From Streptomyces sp. Tu6071 (GTDB taxonomy: Bacteria; Actinomycetota; Actinomycetes; Streptomycetales; Streptomycetaceae): DNA of 64,000 bases. Position 1 is the stretch's first letter. Each line of letters begins with the position of its first letter. Shown piece after piece: positions 26,001 through 34,822 of the stretch. The stretch lies in NCBI RefSeq assembly GCF_000213055.1, contig NZ_CM001165.1, positions 5,788,945 to 5,852,944 on the forward strand, read 5' to 3'. A model generated the notes under the pieces. That model saw nothing but the letters and a program-made list of their open reading frames with translations, searched no databases and had not been told where the DNA came from. The position numbers and the translations under genes were made by a program.

Positions 26001-26480
26001 TTCGACACCATGATCGGACGCCTGGAAGGCTGGCTCGACGCCCTGGAAGGCCGATACGACCAGAGTCTGAGCCGCCTCGGGCAGAGCGTGGACTCCTCCT
26101 TCGAGGACCTCGCCCTCCTCATGGCCCCGCAGCTCCCCGCGGGCCACCTCCAGACCGCCGCCTACGCCTTCGCCCTGCGCGGCACAGCCCGCCGCTCCGC
26201 CCCCGACCTGCTCCTCGCCGCGCGCCTCCTCGCCGCCGTCTCCGCGGCCCTGCCCGCGCCGCGCCACGAGTCCCGCGTCGAACGCGAACTCCACGCCGAG
26301 ACCGAACGATTGATCACGGCCGCCGCCGAGGACCCCGCCTTCCCGCTCGCCGCCCCGGCCCTGCGCACCGCGCGCGCCGAGGGCGCCCGCCTCGGCCTCC
26401 GCGAGGGCCTGGACCTCCTCCGCGGGGCCGTCCCGCTCGCCTCCCACGACGCCGAAGCCGCGCCCCCCGGCCGGGACTGA
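23079..26480 (+). CDS. AfsR/SARP-like regulator: BTAD, NB-ARC ATPase and TPR-like C-terminus
   Basis: 1,133 residues from ATG 23079 (GTG 23088 is an alternative). Order: OmpR-type winged helix (about 1-90), bacterial transcriptional activation domain (about 95-240), NB-ARC ATPase with Walker A GPGGSGKTRL (about 295-304) and Walker B ILLLLDNCEH (about 383-392), then a helical TPR-like half to the end. Proteins of this AfsR type sense a signal through the repeats and activate transcription of antibiotic or transport genes. It converges on the DrrAB-type exporter operon, a common pairing, but control of that operon is only a guess. Alternating frames over the gene are long because of GC bias. 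Confidence 0.9.
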   Translation: MGAVFYRVLGTTAALRPDGSAVPLGGARLRALLTVLAVRAGRSVSATVLADEVWGADPPAEPQAALQALVGRLRRALGPGAIVSEPAGYRLDVPPDAVDLHRFGRLADEGRAALDAGEPARAAGLLDEALALWAEPPLADLPEAEAEARHWTERLRTARTARWAAALDLGHAEEALPPLTALCRAHPLDEPLHLLRLRALRDTGRPAEALAAYAGLARTLADRLGTDPGPALRALHTELLGAGERSAPGRAPAPEPARPPRTGNLPARLTSFVGRGTDIETLRADLAGSRLVTLLGPGGSGKTRLSQETAETLRDRVPDGVWLAELAPVTDPEGVPAAVLGAVGGRETVLRGAGAEEFRVATDRQHDDVLTRLTEYCAPRRILLLLDNCEHVVGAAAHLAQTLLERCPRLTIIATSREPLGVPGEVLRPVEPLPEPAARRLFRERAAAVSPGFTPATEPEAVAEICRRLDGLPLAIELAAARLRLLTPRQIADRLDDRFRLLTTGSRTVLPRQQTLRAVVDWSWDLLDARERAVLARLSVFAGGCDLAAVEAVCATPGAPAADVADVLGALVDKSLVIAAPAPDGTMRYRLLETVAEYAAARLAEEGAATATRHAHLLHYRELARTTDPLLRGPEQGAAIARLEAEYENLRLALREALERAEEQEVLCLVLSLSWYWQIRGPRGEAVHWAGAAAALGPDPFAEGAPEAPPVAESCTATPPPWDGTVLDEARRGVHLIHLAHMDMDFDHWSDPTQRARLHRAAEVYRPGLPQTCRPPANVWFFAVLFTGNLALVRDVADSTVRTARELDLPWELALALQNRANLLANRADLDGDALSDAGEALRIFRELGDSWGAAEALAARAEVLEWHGRYTEAAADYEEATEHALTLGAHSQTGVLRARMGGLLTESDDPEESARGEKLLREIFDEEGPASTEARPVAHLFLAMRYAGTGRLAEARQVVDRLRDDFGNGSFVLFDTMIGRLEGWLDALEGRYDQSLSRLGQSVDSSFEDLALLMAPQLPAGHLQTAAYAFALRGTARRSAPDLLLAARLLAAVSAALPAPRHESRVERELHAETERLITAAAEDPAFPLAAPALRTARAEGARLGLREGLDLLRGAVPLASHDAEAAPPGRD

Positions 26481-26542
26481 GCGTCCCGGCCGGAGCCGCG
26501 GCTCCGGCCCGTGCGTCATCCGCACCCCTGCCCCCGTCCCGC

Positions 26543-27370
26543 TCAGGAGGACTTCGTACGGAACTTGTAGATCGCGACCGGCGCCATGACCACCGTGATC
26601 GCCACCGTCCAGACCAGCGTCCACGTCAGCCCGTGTGTGAGCGGGCCGCCGTTGCACAGCGCCCGCGAGGCGTCCGCGAGCGTCGAGATCGGGTTGTAGT
26701 CGGTGAACGCCTGGAGCCAGCCCGGCATCGTCGAGGTCGGCGTGAAGATCGAGGAGCCGAACTGGAGCGGCATCATCACGAGGAAGCCCATCGCCTGGAT
26801 GGCCTGCGCGCTCTTCATCGTCACGCCGAGCGTCAGGAAGATCCACATGAGCGAGGAGCCGAAGAGGATCGACAGGCCGATCGAGGCGAAGAGCCCCGGC
26901 ACGTTGGACACCGAGAGTCCGAGGGCGAAACCGACCGCCAGCAGGACGCCCACGGCGATGATCAGCCGCAGGATCTCGACCATGATCTTCGCGATGAGGA
27001 CGGAGGACCGGGCGATCGGCAGGCTGCGGAAGCGGTCCATGACGCCGGTCTGGAAGTCCTGGTTGAAGCCGGTCCCCACGCCCGTCGCCATGTTCATCCC
27101 CATCATCGCCATGAGGCCGGGGACGACGTAGTTCACGTACTCCTGCTGGTTGCCCTTGCCGGCGATGGCGCCGCCGAAGACGTAGACGAAGAGCAGCGTG
27201 AAGACGAGCGGCATCAGGATGGCGTCGAACATCGACTCCGGGTCCTGCTTGATCCACAGGATGTTGCGGCGGGTCAGCGCCCCGATGTGCCGCAGGTGGG
27301 CGCGCAGCCCGATCTTGGCCTCGCCCACGACGGGGGCGGGGGAGGGGGCGGTGAGGGTGGCGGTGCTCAT
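26543..27370 (-). CDS. ABC-2 type exporter permease (DrrB family)
   Basis: 275 residues with six membrane helices in the ABC-2 pattern; the family signature SRALCNGGPLTHGLTWTLVW is near the end. ATG 27370 overlaps the stop codon of the ATPase gene (ATGA). It pairs with that ATPase to export a drug or natural product, as DrrA/DrrB do for daunorubicin. The substrate is unknown and no biosynthetic genes are nearby, so self-protection or general resistance is likely. Confidence 0.9.
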   Translation of the reverse strand: MSTATLTAPSPAPVVGEAKIGLRAHLRHIGALTRRNILWIKQDPESMFDAILMPLVFTLLFVYVFGGAIAGKGNQQEYVNYVVPGLMAMMGMNMATGVGTGFNQDFQTGVMDRFRSLPIARSSVLIAKIMVEILRLIIAVGVLLAVGFALGLSVSNVPGLFASIGLSILFGSSLMWIFLTLGVTMKSAQAIQAMGFLVMMPLQFGSSIFTPTSTMPGWLQAFTDYNPISTLADASRALCNGGPLTHGLTWTLVWTVAITVVMAPVAIYKFRTKSS

Positions 27371-28422
27371 GCCGAGACCTTCTCTCGTACGGGGGCGGCG
27401 CCGTCCTGCGGCTGCTCCTGGTCGGTGTGGGTGGCCTTCTGGCCGGTGAGCGAGAGGAAGACCTCGTCGAGGCTCGGCAGCTCCGTGCGCAGGTCGGCGA
27501 GCGCCACGTCCTTCGCGGCGAGCAGCCCTATGACCGCGGTGAGCTGTTCGTCGCTCAGGAGGGGGATGAGGACGCTGCCGCTCTCCTGGTCGAGCGTCGG
27601 CGTGGCGAGGCCCGTGAGACCGCTCTCCTCGACGAGCCGGGCGACCTCCGGCAGCACGGACCTGTCCGCCGGGCGCACCCGCAGCACCCGGCCGCCGACG
27701 CGGGACTTCAGCTCGTCGATCGCCCCCTCGGCGACGACCCGCCCGCGGTCGATGACGGTCAGCTCGCTCGCGAGCTGCTCCGCCTCCTCCATGTACTGGG
27801 TGGTGAGGAGCACGGTCACGCCGTCGCCCACCATGCTCTGCACCTCGCTCCACACCTCCTGGCGCGTGCGCGGGTCGAGGCCCGTGGTGGGCTCGTCCAG
27901 GTAGAGCACGGCGGGGCGGCCGATCATGGACGCGGCGAGGTCGAGCCGGCGCCGCATCCCGCCGGAGTACGTGCCCGCCACGCGCTTCGCCGCCTCGGTG
28001 AGCGAGAACCGTTCGAGCAGCTCGTCGGCCCGCCGCCGCGACTCGGCGCGGCTCAGGTCGAGCAGCCGCCCGATCAGGTACAGGTTCTCGCGCCCGGAGA
28101 GCTTCGCGTCGACCGAGGCGTACTGGCCGGTGAGGCCGATCCTGCGGCGCAGCTCCTTCGGCTGCCGCAGGACGTCGATGCCCGCGACGGTCGCGGAGCC
28201 CGCGTCCGGGACGAGCAGGGTGGACAGGCAGCGCACGAGGGTCGTCTTGCCCGCGCCGTTGGGGCCGAGGACCCCGAGCACGGTGCCGCGGCGGACGTCG
28301 AGGTCCACCCCGTCGAGCGCCTTGGTGCTGCCGAAGTGCTTCTTCAGACCGCGGACCGAGACGGCGATGTCCCCGCCGTCCCGCCGCTCCGCAGGTGCAT
28401 TCGTCGTATCGATTCGCGTCAT
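27367..28422 (-). CDS. ABC exporter ATP-binding protein (DrrA family)
   Basis: 351 residues from ATG 28422. Walker A GPNGAGKTTL, signature YSGGMRRRLDLA, Walker B VLYLDEPTTGLDPRTR and a C-terminal DUF4162-like extension ending in SLDEVFLSLTG are the DrrA layout. It is translationally coupled to the permease gene. An upstream in-frame ATG exists at 28461, but 28422 gives the usual N-terminus for the family. No TetR regulator is adjacent. The region 28423-28574 between it and the panB terminator carries its promoter. Confidence 0.92.
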   Translation of the reverse strand: MTRIDTTNAPAERRDGGDIAVSVRGLKKHFGSTKALDGVDLDVRRGTVLGVLGPNGAGKTTLVRCLSTLLVPDAGSATVAGIDVLRQPKELRRRIGLTGQYASVDAKLSGRENLYLIGRLLDLSRAESRRRADELLERFSLTEAAKRVAGTYSGGMRRRLDLAASMIGRPAVLYLDEPTTGLDPRTRQEVWSEVQSMVGDGVTVLLTTQYMEEAEQLASELTVIDRGRVVAEGAIDELKSRVGGRVLRVRPADRSVLPEVARLVEESGLTGLATPTLDQESGSVLIPLLSDEQLTAVIGLLAAKDVALADLRTELPSLDEVFLSLTGQKATHTDQEQPQDGAAPVREKVSA

Positions 28423-28574
28423 GCCGATAACCCTGACAGCCGCCACCGACAAGCCACCCACAACTCACCTACACGCCTGTGACCTGCGGAAAGAGGTGAT
28501 CTGTCGGTGGCCCGTCGGCCCAGGGGGGCGCACGCGTGAGCGAATGCGCCCCGGGTGTGCGACCGCACGCGAAA

Positions 28575-28610
28575 GGGCCGGCCCGGCGGGAGGAACCGCC
28601 GGACCGGCCC
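28575..28610 (-). terminator. Terminator after panB
   Basis: A 15-bp stem with one mismatch and a 6-base loop. On the minus strand it is followed by CTTTCGC, giving a short T-run, so it fits termination of panB. Confidence 0.75.
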
Positions 28611-28672
28611 CGGCCGTGGCGCGTCGTGTCACCGCGCCCTCACGGGCGTCGGCGCACCCCGCGCCCCGGCCG

Positions 28673-29539
28673 TCAGTGCACCTCGTGCTCCGCCGCGGGG
28701 AAGGCACCGCCCGCGACATCGGCCGCGAACGTGCGGGCCGCGTCGCCGAGCAGGCCGCGCAGGTCCGCGTACTGCTTCACGAAGCCCGGCACCTTGCCGC
28801 CGGTGAGCCCCATCATGTCGGTCCACACCAGGACCTGCGCGTCGGTCGCCGCGCCGCCGCCGATGCCGACTGTCGGGATGGCGAGCGTGCGCGTGACCTC
28901 GGCGGCCAGCTCGGCGGGGACGAGTTCCAGCACGACGGCGAAGGCGCCCGCGTCCTGCACGGCCTTCGCGTCGCGAAGGAGCTGGGCCGCCGCCTCCTCG
29001 CCGCGCCCCTGCACCCGGTACCCCATCGCGTTCACCGACTGCGGCGTGAGCCCGATGTGGCCCATGACGGGGATACCGGCCTCGACGAGCGTCCTGATCT
29101 GCTCGTGCGAGCGCTCGCCGCCCTCCAGCTTCACGGCGCCGACCCCGGCGTCCTTGACCAGGCGCATCGCCGAGCGCAGCGCCTGCTTCGGGCCCTCCTG
29201 GTACGAGCCGAAGGTGAGGTCGCCGACGATCAGGGCCCGCTTGGTGCCCCGTACGACGGCGGCGGAGAGCATGGTCATCTCGTCGAGCGTCACGGGGACG
29301 GTCGAGTCGTAACCGAGGTGGCAGTTGCCCATCGAGTCCCCGACGAGGAGGACCGGGATACCGCTCTCGTCGAAGACGGAGGCGGTCATGGCGTCGTAGG
29401 CGGTGAGCATCGCCCACTTCTCGCCGCGCTCCTTGGCGCGGGCGATGTCGTGCACGGTGACCCGGCGGCGCACGGCCTTGCCGTACAGGGTCCCGGTGGG
29501 AGTTTCTGACTGTGCGCGGGCAGCGGAAAGCTCGCTCAT
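28673..29539 (-). CDS. panB: 3-methyl-2-oxobutanoate hydroxymethyltransferase
   Basis: 288 residues from ATG 29539, with AAGGAG 8 bases upstream. Earlier in-frame ATGs would add unrelated residues. Family marks: TAYDAMTASVFDESGI, VGDSMGN with the metal-binding Asp, KLEGG and GHIGLTPQS. It transfers a hydroxymethyl group from methylene-tetrahydrofolate to 2-oxoisovalerate, the first committed step to pantothenate and CoA. Cytoplasmic decamer in characterised members. Monocistronic here. Confidence 0.96.
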   Translation of the reverse strand: MSELSAARAQSETPTGTLYGKAVRRRVTVHDIARAKERGEKWAMLTAYDAMTASVFDESGIPVLLVGDSMGNCHLGYDSTVPVTLDEMTMLSAAVVRGTKRALIVGDLTFGSYQEGPKQALRSAMRLVKDAGVGAVKLEGGERSHEQIRTLVEAGIPVMGHIGLTPQSVNAMGYRVQGRGEEAAAQLLRDAKAVQDAGAFAVVLELVPAELAAEVTRTLAIPTVGIGGGAATDAQVLVWTDMMGLTGGKVPGFVKQYADLRGLLGDAARTFAADVAGGAFPAAEHEVH

Positions 29540-29802
29540 CACGCGGCTCCTTCTGGTCATCTCGAAGCGCCCTGGCGGCGTCCCCGGATTCACTCCCCAT
29601 GGTGACACCTCGCACGCGAGGGCGGAAAGAGGGGGGGCCGCCCGGCACGTACAAAAGCCACAGCCCGCACCCAACCAGGAACTCCCGCCGGGGCCTCCCG
29701 CGTCCCCACTTCACACAGGTCCGCCGTGGCGGCGGGCAGGGCCCTTTTCATCCCCTAGGGTCAGGGGCGGAACGGGTGCACGGTGGTCAGTGAGGCGGCA
29801 CG

Positions 29803-30852
29803 ATGGCGCAGGCGTACAAGGCGGAAACGGGTAGTGAGGGACAGCGCCCCGAGGGGCTGCGCGGCCGGATGCGTTTCGTGGGCCGGCGCACCGGGGCCCC
29901 GGGCGGCGGGCGGCTCCCGGGGATGTGGCGGCGCGGCCTCGTGCTCGCCGTGCTCGCGCTGGCGCTCGCGGGGCTCATGCTCGTCCACGCGCACGTCCCC
30001 AACCGCGTCGGGAACCTCGGCAGCCTCCTGGAGACCTTCCTGCCCTGGTTCGGGCTCCTCGTCCCCGTCCTGCTCGTCCTCGCGCTCGTACGGCGCTCCG
30101 CGACCGCGCTCCTCGCCCTCGTGCTGCCCGTCGCGGTGTGGCTCAACCTGTTCGGCGGGCTCGTCCTCGGCCACGACCAGTCGCGCGGCGACCTCACCGT
30201 CGTCACCCACAACGTCAACGCCGAGAACGGCGACCTCCCCGGCACCGTCCGCACCCTCGTCGGCTCCGGCGCCCAGCTCCTCGCCCTGGAGGAGCTGACC
30301 GAGCAGGCCGTGCCGGAGTACGCGAGCGCCCTCAAGGCCACGTACCCGTACCACGTCACCAAGGGCACCGTCGGCCTCTGGAGCAAGTACCCGCTGCGCG
30401 GCACGAAACCCGTCGACCTGGAACTGGGCTGGGAGCGCGCCCTGCGCACGACCGCGGAGACCCCGAGGGGCCCCGTCGCCGTCTTCGTCGCCCACCTGCC
30501 CTCGGTCCGCGTCAAGCTCGACACCGGCTTCGTCGCGGGTCAGCGCGACCGCAGCGCCGAGGCGCTCGGCAAGGCGATCCGCGAGGAACCGCTCACCAAC
30601 AAGGTCCTCGTCGGCGACCTCAACGGCACGATGAACGACCGCGCCCTGTCCCCGGTGACCTCGCAGCTCCGTTCCACGCAGGGCGCGGCGGGCAAGGGCT
30701 TCGGCTTCAGCTGGCCGGCGGGCTTCCCGATGGCCCGCATCGACCAGATCCTCGTCGGCGGCGCCGAACCGGTCTCCTCCTGGACCCTGCCCCGCACCGG
30801 CTCCGACCACCTCCCGGTCGCCGCGTCGATCCGCCTGGCGAGCACGAACTGA
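29803..30852 (+). CDS. Membrane-bound endonuclease/exonuclease/phosphatase-family protein
   Basis: 349 residues. Three hydrophobic helices (about residues 45-125) are followed by an EEP domain on the outer face. Catalytic pieces seen are THNVNAEN, LEEL with the metal-binding Glu, GDLNGT, RIDQILVG and the final SDHLPV. Enzymes of this layout hydrolyse phosphodiesters such as lipids, sphingomyelin-like substrates or nucleic acids outside the cell; the substrate is unknown. ATG 29803 lies 263 bp from the divergent panB start. It converges on nadE across a bidirectional terminator. Confidence 0.88.
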   Translation: MAQAYKAETGSEGQRPEGLRGRMRFVGRRTGAPGGGRLPGMWRRGLVLAVLALALAGLMLVHAHVPNRVGNLGSLLETFLPWFGLLVPVLLVLALVRRSATALLALVLPVAVWLNLFGGLVLGHDQSRGDLTVVTHNVNAENGDLPGTVRTLVGSGAQLLALEELTEQAVPEYASALKATYPYHVTKGTVGLWSKYPLRGTKPVDLELGWERALRTTAETPRGPVAVFVAHLPSVRVKLDTGFVAGQRDRSAEALGKAIREEPLTNKVLVGDLNGTMNDRALSPVTSQLRSTQGAAGKGFGFSWPAGFPMARIDQILVGGAEPVSSWTLPRTGSDHLPVAASIRLASTN

Positions 30853-30974
30853 GCCCTGGGGCCGCACCCGTGCCGGGGCCCATCGAGTAAGCCGCTCCGG
30901 CGATCGAGGGGGGAGTCCGGGGCGGAGCCCGGGGGAGGGCCCCAGCGGGAACGCCGAGGGGGCGGGAGCGCCGA

Positions 30975-31012
30975 GGGGGCGGGAACGGCACCTACGAGCC
31001 GTTCCCGCCCCC
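30975..31012. terminator. Bidirectional terminator between the EEP gene and nadE
   Basis: Perfect 15-bp inverted repeat (GGGGGCGGGAACGGC at 30975-30989 and its complement at 30998-31012) with an 8-base loop, placed between two convergent genes. A second copy of the GGGGGCGGGA half occurs just upstream. Confidence 0.85.
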
Positions 31013-31016
31013 CGTC

Positions 31017-32777
31017 TCACGCCCCCGCGTTCTCCCGCCACCGGTTCGTGATCGGCATGCGGCGGTCCTTGCCGAAGCCCTTCGCGGAGATCTTCGTCCC
31101 CGGCGGGTACTGGCGCCGCTTGTACTCGGCGTTGTCGACCATGCGCAGCACGCGCGCGACGACCGCCGGATCGAAACCGGCCGCGACGATCGCGTCCGAG
31201 CCCTGGTCCCGGTCGACGTACATCGCGAGGATGCGGTCGAGCACGTCGTAGTCGGGGAGCGAGTCGGTGTCGACCTGTCCCGGGCGCAGCTCGGCGCTCG
31301 GCGGCTTCGCGATCGTGTTCTCCGGGATCGGCGGCGTCTCGCCGCGCTGCTCGGCCGCCTGGTTGCGCCAGCGCGCGAGCGCGAAGACCTGCGACTTGTA
31401 GACGTCCTTGATCGGGCCGTACGCCCCGACCGCGTCCCCGTAGAGCGTCGAGTAGCCGACCGCCAGCTCCGACTTGTTGCCGGGCGCGAGGACGATCTGC
31501 CCCTCCTGGTTGGAGATGCCCATCAGCGTCGTGCCGCGCAGCCGCGCCTGGAGGTTCTCCTCGGCGAGCCCCGTGAAGCCGAGCGCCGCCATGTAGGCGT
31601 CGAACATGGGGGCGATGGGCGCGGAGCGGTAGTGCAGCCCGGTGCGCGCGGCGAGGTCGGCCGCGTCGTCCTTGGAGTGCTCCGAGGAGTACTTCGACGG
31701 CATCGAGACCCCGTACACGTTCTCCGCGCCGATCGCGTCGCACGCGATCGCGGCCGTGAGCGCGGAGTCGATGCCGCCGGAGAGCCCGATGAGGACGGAC
31801 CGGAACCCGTTCTTCTCCACGTATGCGCGCAGCCCCGTGACGAGCGCCCCGTACACCTCCTCGGCGTCCTCCAGGCGCTCCGCGTACTCCCCGGTGTACT
31901 CCGGCTCGTAGGCGGGCAGCGGCGTCGGCGAGATCGTGACGTGCTCGATGCGCAGGCCGTCGTGGACGGTCCCGGCGGGCTCCTCGGCGGGGGCCGGGGG
32001 CAGGTCCAGGTCGAGGAGGAAGCAGCCCTCGGTGAACTGCGGCGCACGCGTGATGACGGAGCCGTCCTTGTCGACGACGATCGAGTCGCCGTCGAAGACC
32101 AGCTCGTCCTGCCCGCCGGACATCGCGACGTACGCGGTCGTGCAGCCCGCCTCCTGGGCGCGCTTGCGGACCAGGTCGAGGCGCGTGTCGTCCTTCTCGC
32201 GCTCGTACGGGGACGCGTTGATGCTCAGCAGCAGCCCGGCGCCCGCCGCGCGGGTCGCGGGCACTCGGCCGCCGTCCTGCCACAGGTCCTCGCAGATGGC
32301 GAGGGCCACGTCGACGCCGTGCACGCGCACGACGGGCAGCGTGTCGCCGGGCACGAAGTAGCGGAACTCGTCGAAGACGCCGTAGTTCGGCAGGTGGTGC
32401 TTGGCGAAACGGAGCACGACGCGGCCCTGGTGCAGCACGGCGGCGGCGTTGCGCGGGGAGCCGGCGGGCATCCCGTAGCGGTGCTGGTCGGTTTCGCTGC
32501 GGTCGAGGTAGCCGAGGACGACGGGCAGCCCGCCGAGACCCTCGTCGACGAGGCGGGCGGCGAGCGCGTGCAGAGCGGCGCGGCTGGCCTCCACGAAGGT
32601 GGAGCGCAGCGCGAGATCCTCCACGGGGTAGCCGGTCAGCACCATCTCGGGAAAGGCGACCAGATGGGCGCCCCGCTCCGCGGCGTGCCGGGTCCATTGC
32701 ACGACCGACTCCGCGTTGGCGTCGAGATCACCGACGACGGCATCGATCTGATTCAGGGCGAGACGTAGTTGAGGCAC
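31017..32777 (-). CDS. nadE: Glutamine-dependent NAD+ synthetase
   Basis: 586 residues from GTG 32777, the length normal for the two-domain bacterial enzyme. The N-terminal nitrilase domain has its Glu-Lys-Cys triad: FPEMVLTGYP, KHHLPNYGVFDE and AICEDLW. The C-terminal NAD synthetase domain has the ATP-pyrophosphatase loop LSGGIDSALTAAIA (about 320). The enzyme amidates nicotinic-acid adenine dinucleotide using ammonia from glutamine. Gene order nadE beside glnA2 is a Streptomyces core arrangement. Confidence 0.96.
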   Translation of the reverse strand: MPQLRLALNQIDAVVGDLDANAESVVQWTRHAAERGAHLVAFPEMVLTGYPVEDLALRSTFVEASRAALHALAARLVDEGLGGLPVVLGYLDRSETDQHRYGMPAGSPRNAAAVLHQGRVVLRFAKHHLPNYGVFDEFRYFVPGDTLPVVRVHGVDVALAICEDLWQDGGRVPATRAAGAGLLLSINASPYEREKDDTRLDLVRKRAQEAGCTTAYVAMSGGQDELVFDGDSIVVDKDGSVITRAPQFTEGCFLLDLDLPPAPAEEPAGTVHDGLRIEHVTISPTPLPAYEPEYTGEYAERLEDAEEVYGALVTGLRAYVEKNGFRSVLIGLSGGIDSALTAAIACDAIGAENVYGVSMPSKYSSEHSKDDAADLAARTGLHYRSAPIAPMFDAYMAALGFTGLAEENLQARLRGTTLMGISNQEGQIVLAPGNKSELAVGYSTLYGDAVGAYGPIKDVYKSQVFALARWRNQAAEQRGETPPIPENTIAKPPSAELRPGQVDTDSLPDYDVLDRILAMYVDRDQGSDAIVAAGFDPAVVARVLRMVDNAEYKRRQYPPGTKISAKGFGKDRRMPITNRWRENAGA

Positions 32778-33383
32778 GGTCGCCAGTGTAATCGTCTCTC
32801 TGACGCGATGTGGGGGTGGGGCGGGGCCGTACGGGGTGTGTGGGGGGCTGGGCGGGGGGTGCGGTGGGGTGCGCGCGAGGTGTGCGACCGCGTGCGCGCG
32901 GGGTGCGCGGCGGGGCCCTAGCGGGGTGGCCGCTGGGGCGGTGGGGGCGTGGCGAGGGGGCGCCCATGGCAAACCCGCGCCGCGCCGTTTGCTGATTTCG
33001 AGGCATTCTCGGCGCAATCCGTGGCGTGTCTTTTACCCCGCCTTGGGGCGGTACGCGAGGGTGGCGCCGTTTCGCACGGCGGCGTCCGCCCCGCACCCGT
33101 ACCCCCAAAGCCCTTGCGACGTACGGGGCTTGAGCGGCCCGCCGAGGCCGGTGGGGGAGTGGGTCGACCCGGGAGGGAGGCGTCCCCCACAATGGGCGCG
33201 GCCTCCCGTGGCCCCCGGGGCCTGTCGGCCACGGCGTGCGGGCAATGCACTATGGCGGGAGCGGTTGCGCCGCGGGAGATCGTCCTTGTGTTCGCAACCT
33301 GCGGGAAACCGTGTGGTGGGATGCTCGTACGCCCAGGGCACGGCAACGGTGCAAGGCGGCTCGACCAGCAAGGATTGGTGGAT
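32778..33383. other. 606-bp intergenic region between nadE and glnA2
   Basis: No gene is supported. The first 150 bp is very G-rich with alternating GTGTG/GCGCG runs (32810-32930). The rest includes a small hairpin near 33039-33055 and a GlnR-like site at 33294. The long in-frame extensions of glnA2 through this stretch have poor codon usage and no ribosome site. Confidence 0.7.
33294..33309 (+). promoter_or_regulatory. Possible GlnR half-array upstream of glnA2
   Basis: GCAAC, six bases, then GAAAC matches the GlnR form GTNAC-N6-GAAAC except for one base of the first box. It lies 75 bp before the glnA2 ATG. One pair only, so chance is possible. Confidence 0.4.
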
Positions 33384-34745
33384 ATGAATAAGCAGCAGGA
33401 GTTCGTGCTCCGCACGCTTGAGGAGCGGGACATCCGTTTCGTGCGCCTGTGGTTCACCGACGTCCTTGGCTTCCTGAAATCCGTCGCCGTCGCCCCGGCC
33501 GAGCTGGAGCAGGCGTTCGACGAGGGCATCGGCTTCGACGGCTCGGCGATCGAGGGCTTCGCGCGGGTCTACGAGTCCGACATGATCGCCAAGCCCGACC
33601 CCGCCACCTTCCAGGTCCTGCCCTGGCGCGCCGAGGCCCCCGGCACCGCGCGCATGTTCTGCGACATCCTCATGCCGGACGGCTCGCCGTCCTTCGCCGA
33701 CCCGCGCTACGTCCTCAAGCGCGCGCTCGCGAAGGCGTCCGACCTCGGGTTCACCTTCTACACCCACCCCGAGATCGAGTTCTTCCTGCTCAAGGAGAAG
33801 CCGGTCGACGGCTCGCGCCCCACACCCGCCGACAACTCCGGCTACTTCGACCACACCCCGCAGAACGTCGGCATGGACTTCCGCCGCCAGGCGATCACCA
33901 TGCTGGAGTCGATGGGCATCTCCGTCGAGTTCAGCCACCACGAGGGCGCCCCCGGGCAGCAGGAGATCGACCTCCGCTACGCCGACGCCCTCTCGACGGC
34001 CGACAACATCATGACGTTCCGCCTCGTCATGAAGCAGGTCGCGCTGGAACAGGGCGTGCAGGCCACCTTCATGCCGAAGCCCTTCTCGGAATTCCCGGGC
34101 TCGGGCATGCACAGCCACCTCTCCCTCTTCGAGGGCGACCGCAACGCCTTCTACGAGTCGGGCGCCGAGTACCAGCTCTCCAAGGTCGGCCGCTCCTTCA
34201 TCGCCGGGCTCCTGCGCCACGCCGACGAGATCTCCGCCGTCACCAACCAGTGGGTCAACTCCTACAAGCGCATCTGGGGCGGCACCGAGCGCACGGCGGG
34301 CGCGGGCGGCGAGGCCCCCTCGTACATCTGCTGGGGCCACAACAACCGCTCCGCGCTCATCCGCGTCCCGATGTACAAGCCCGGCAAGACGGGTTCGGCG
34401 CGGGTCGAGGTCCGCTCCCTGGACTCCGGCGCCAACCCGTACCTCTCCTACGCGGTCCTTCTCGCCGCCGGCCTCAAGGGCATCGAGGAGGGCTACGAAC
34501 TCCCCCCGGGCGCCGACGACGACGTCTGGGCCCTCTCCGACGCCGAACGCCGCGCGATGGGCATCGAGCCCCTCCCCCAGAACCTGGGCGAGGCCATCGC
34601 CCTGATGGAACGCAGCGAACTCGTCGCGGAGACCCTGGGCGAGCACGTCTACGACTTCTTCCTGCGCAACAAGAAGCAGGAGTGGGAGGAGTACAGGAGC
34701 GAGGTCACGGCCTTCGAGCTGAAGAAGAACCTGCCGGTGCTGTAA
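33384..34745 (+). CDS. glnA2: Type I glutamine synthetase-like enzyme (GlnA2, probable gamma-glutamylpolyamine synthetase)
   Basis: 453 residues from ATG 33384. Catalytic GS-I motifs are clear: FDGSAIEGF with residues of the N-terminal half barrel, EIEFFL, HHEGAPGQQEID, the ATP-site HSHLSLF, NSYKRI and SARVEVRS. The Tyr that GlnE adenylylates in true GlnA (in NLYDLP) is absent: the corresponding stretch is DVWALSDAERRAMG. This and its position beside nadE and near glnE fit Streptomyces GlnA2, shown to join glutamate to polyamines rather than ammonia. The enzyme therefore may serve polyamine use instead of ammonium assimilation. A hairpin terminator follows. Confidence 0.9.
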   Translation: MNKQQEFVLRTLEERDIRFVRLWFTDVLGFLKSVAVAPAELEQAFDEGIGFDGSAIEGFARVYESDMIAKPDPATFQVLPWRAEAPGTARMFCDILMPDGSPSFADPRYVLKRALAKASDLGFTFYTHPEIEFFLLKEKPVDGSRPTPADNSGYFDHTPQNVGMDFRRQAITMLESMGISVEFSHHEGAPGQQEIDLRYADALSTADNIMTFRLVMKQVALEQGVQATFMPKPFSEFPGSGMHSHLSLFEGDRNAFYESGAEYQLSKVGRSFIAGLLRHADEISAVTNQWVNSYKRIWGGTERTAGAGGEAPSYICWGHNNRSALIRVPMYKPGKTGSARVEVRSLDSGANPYLSYAVLLAAGLKGIEEGYELPPGADDDVWALSDAERRAMGIEPLPQNLGEAIALMERSELVAETLGEHVYDFFLRNKKQEWEEYRSEVTAFELKKNLPVL

Positions 34746-34774
34746 GCGCAGGTCAGGGCGGGAAAACGAAGATT

Positions 34775-34812
34775 CCGGCGGGACGCGGCGCAGACGCGCG
34801 GCCTCCCGCCGG
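34775..34812 (+). terminator. Terminator after glnA2
   Basis: CCGGCGGGA...TCCCGCCGG with an inner CGCG/CGCG pairing, 30 bp after the stop codon. Confidence 0.72.
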
Positions 34813-34822
34813 ACGTGCTTGA

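Noticed and set aside
32949..33383. N-terminal extension of GlnA2
   Set aside because: In frame but with poor codon usage and no match to glutamine synthetases, which begin at MNKQQ.
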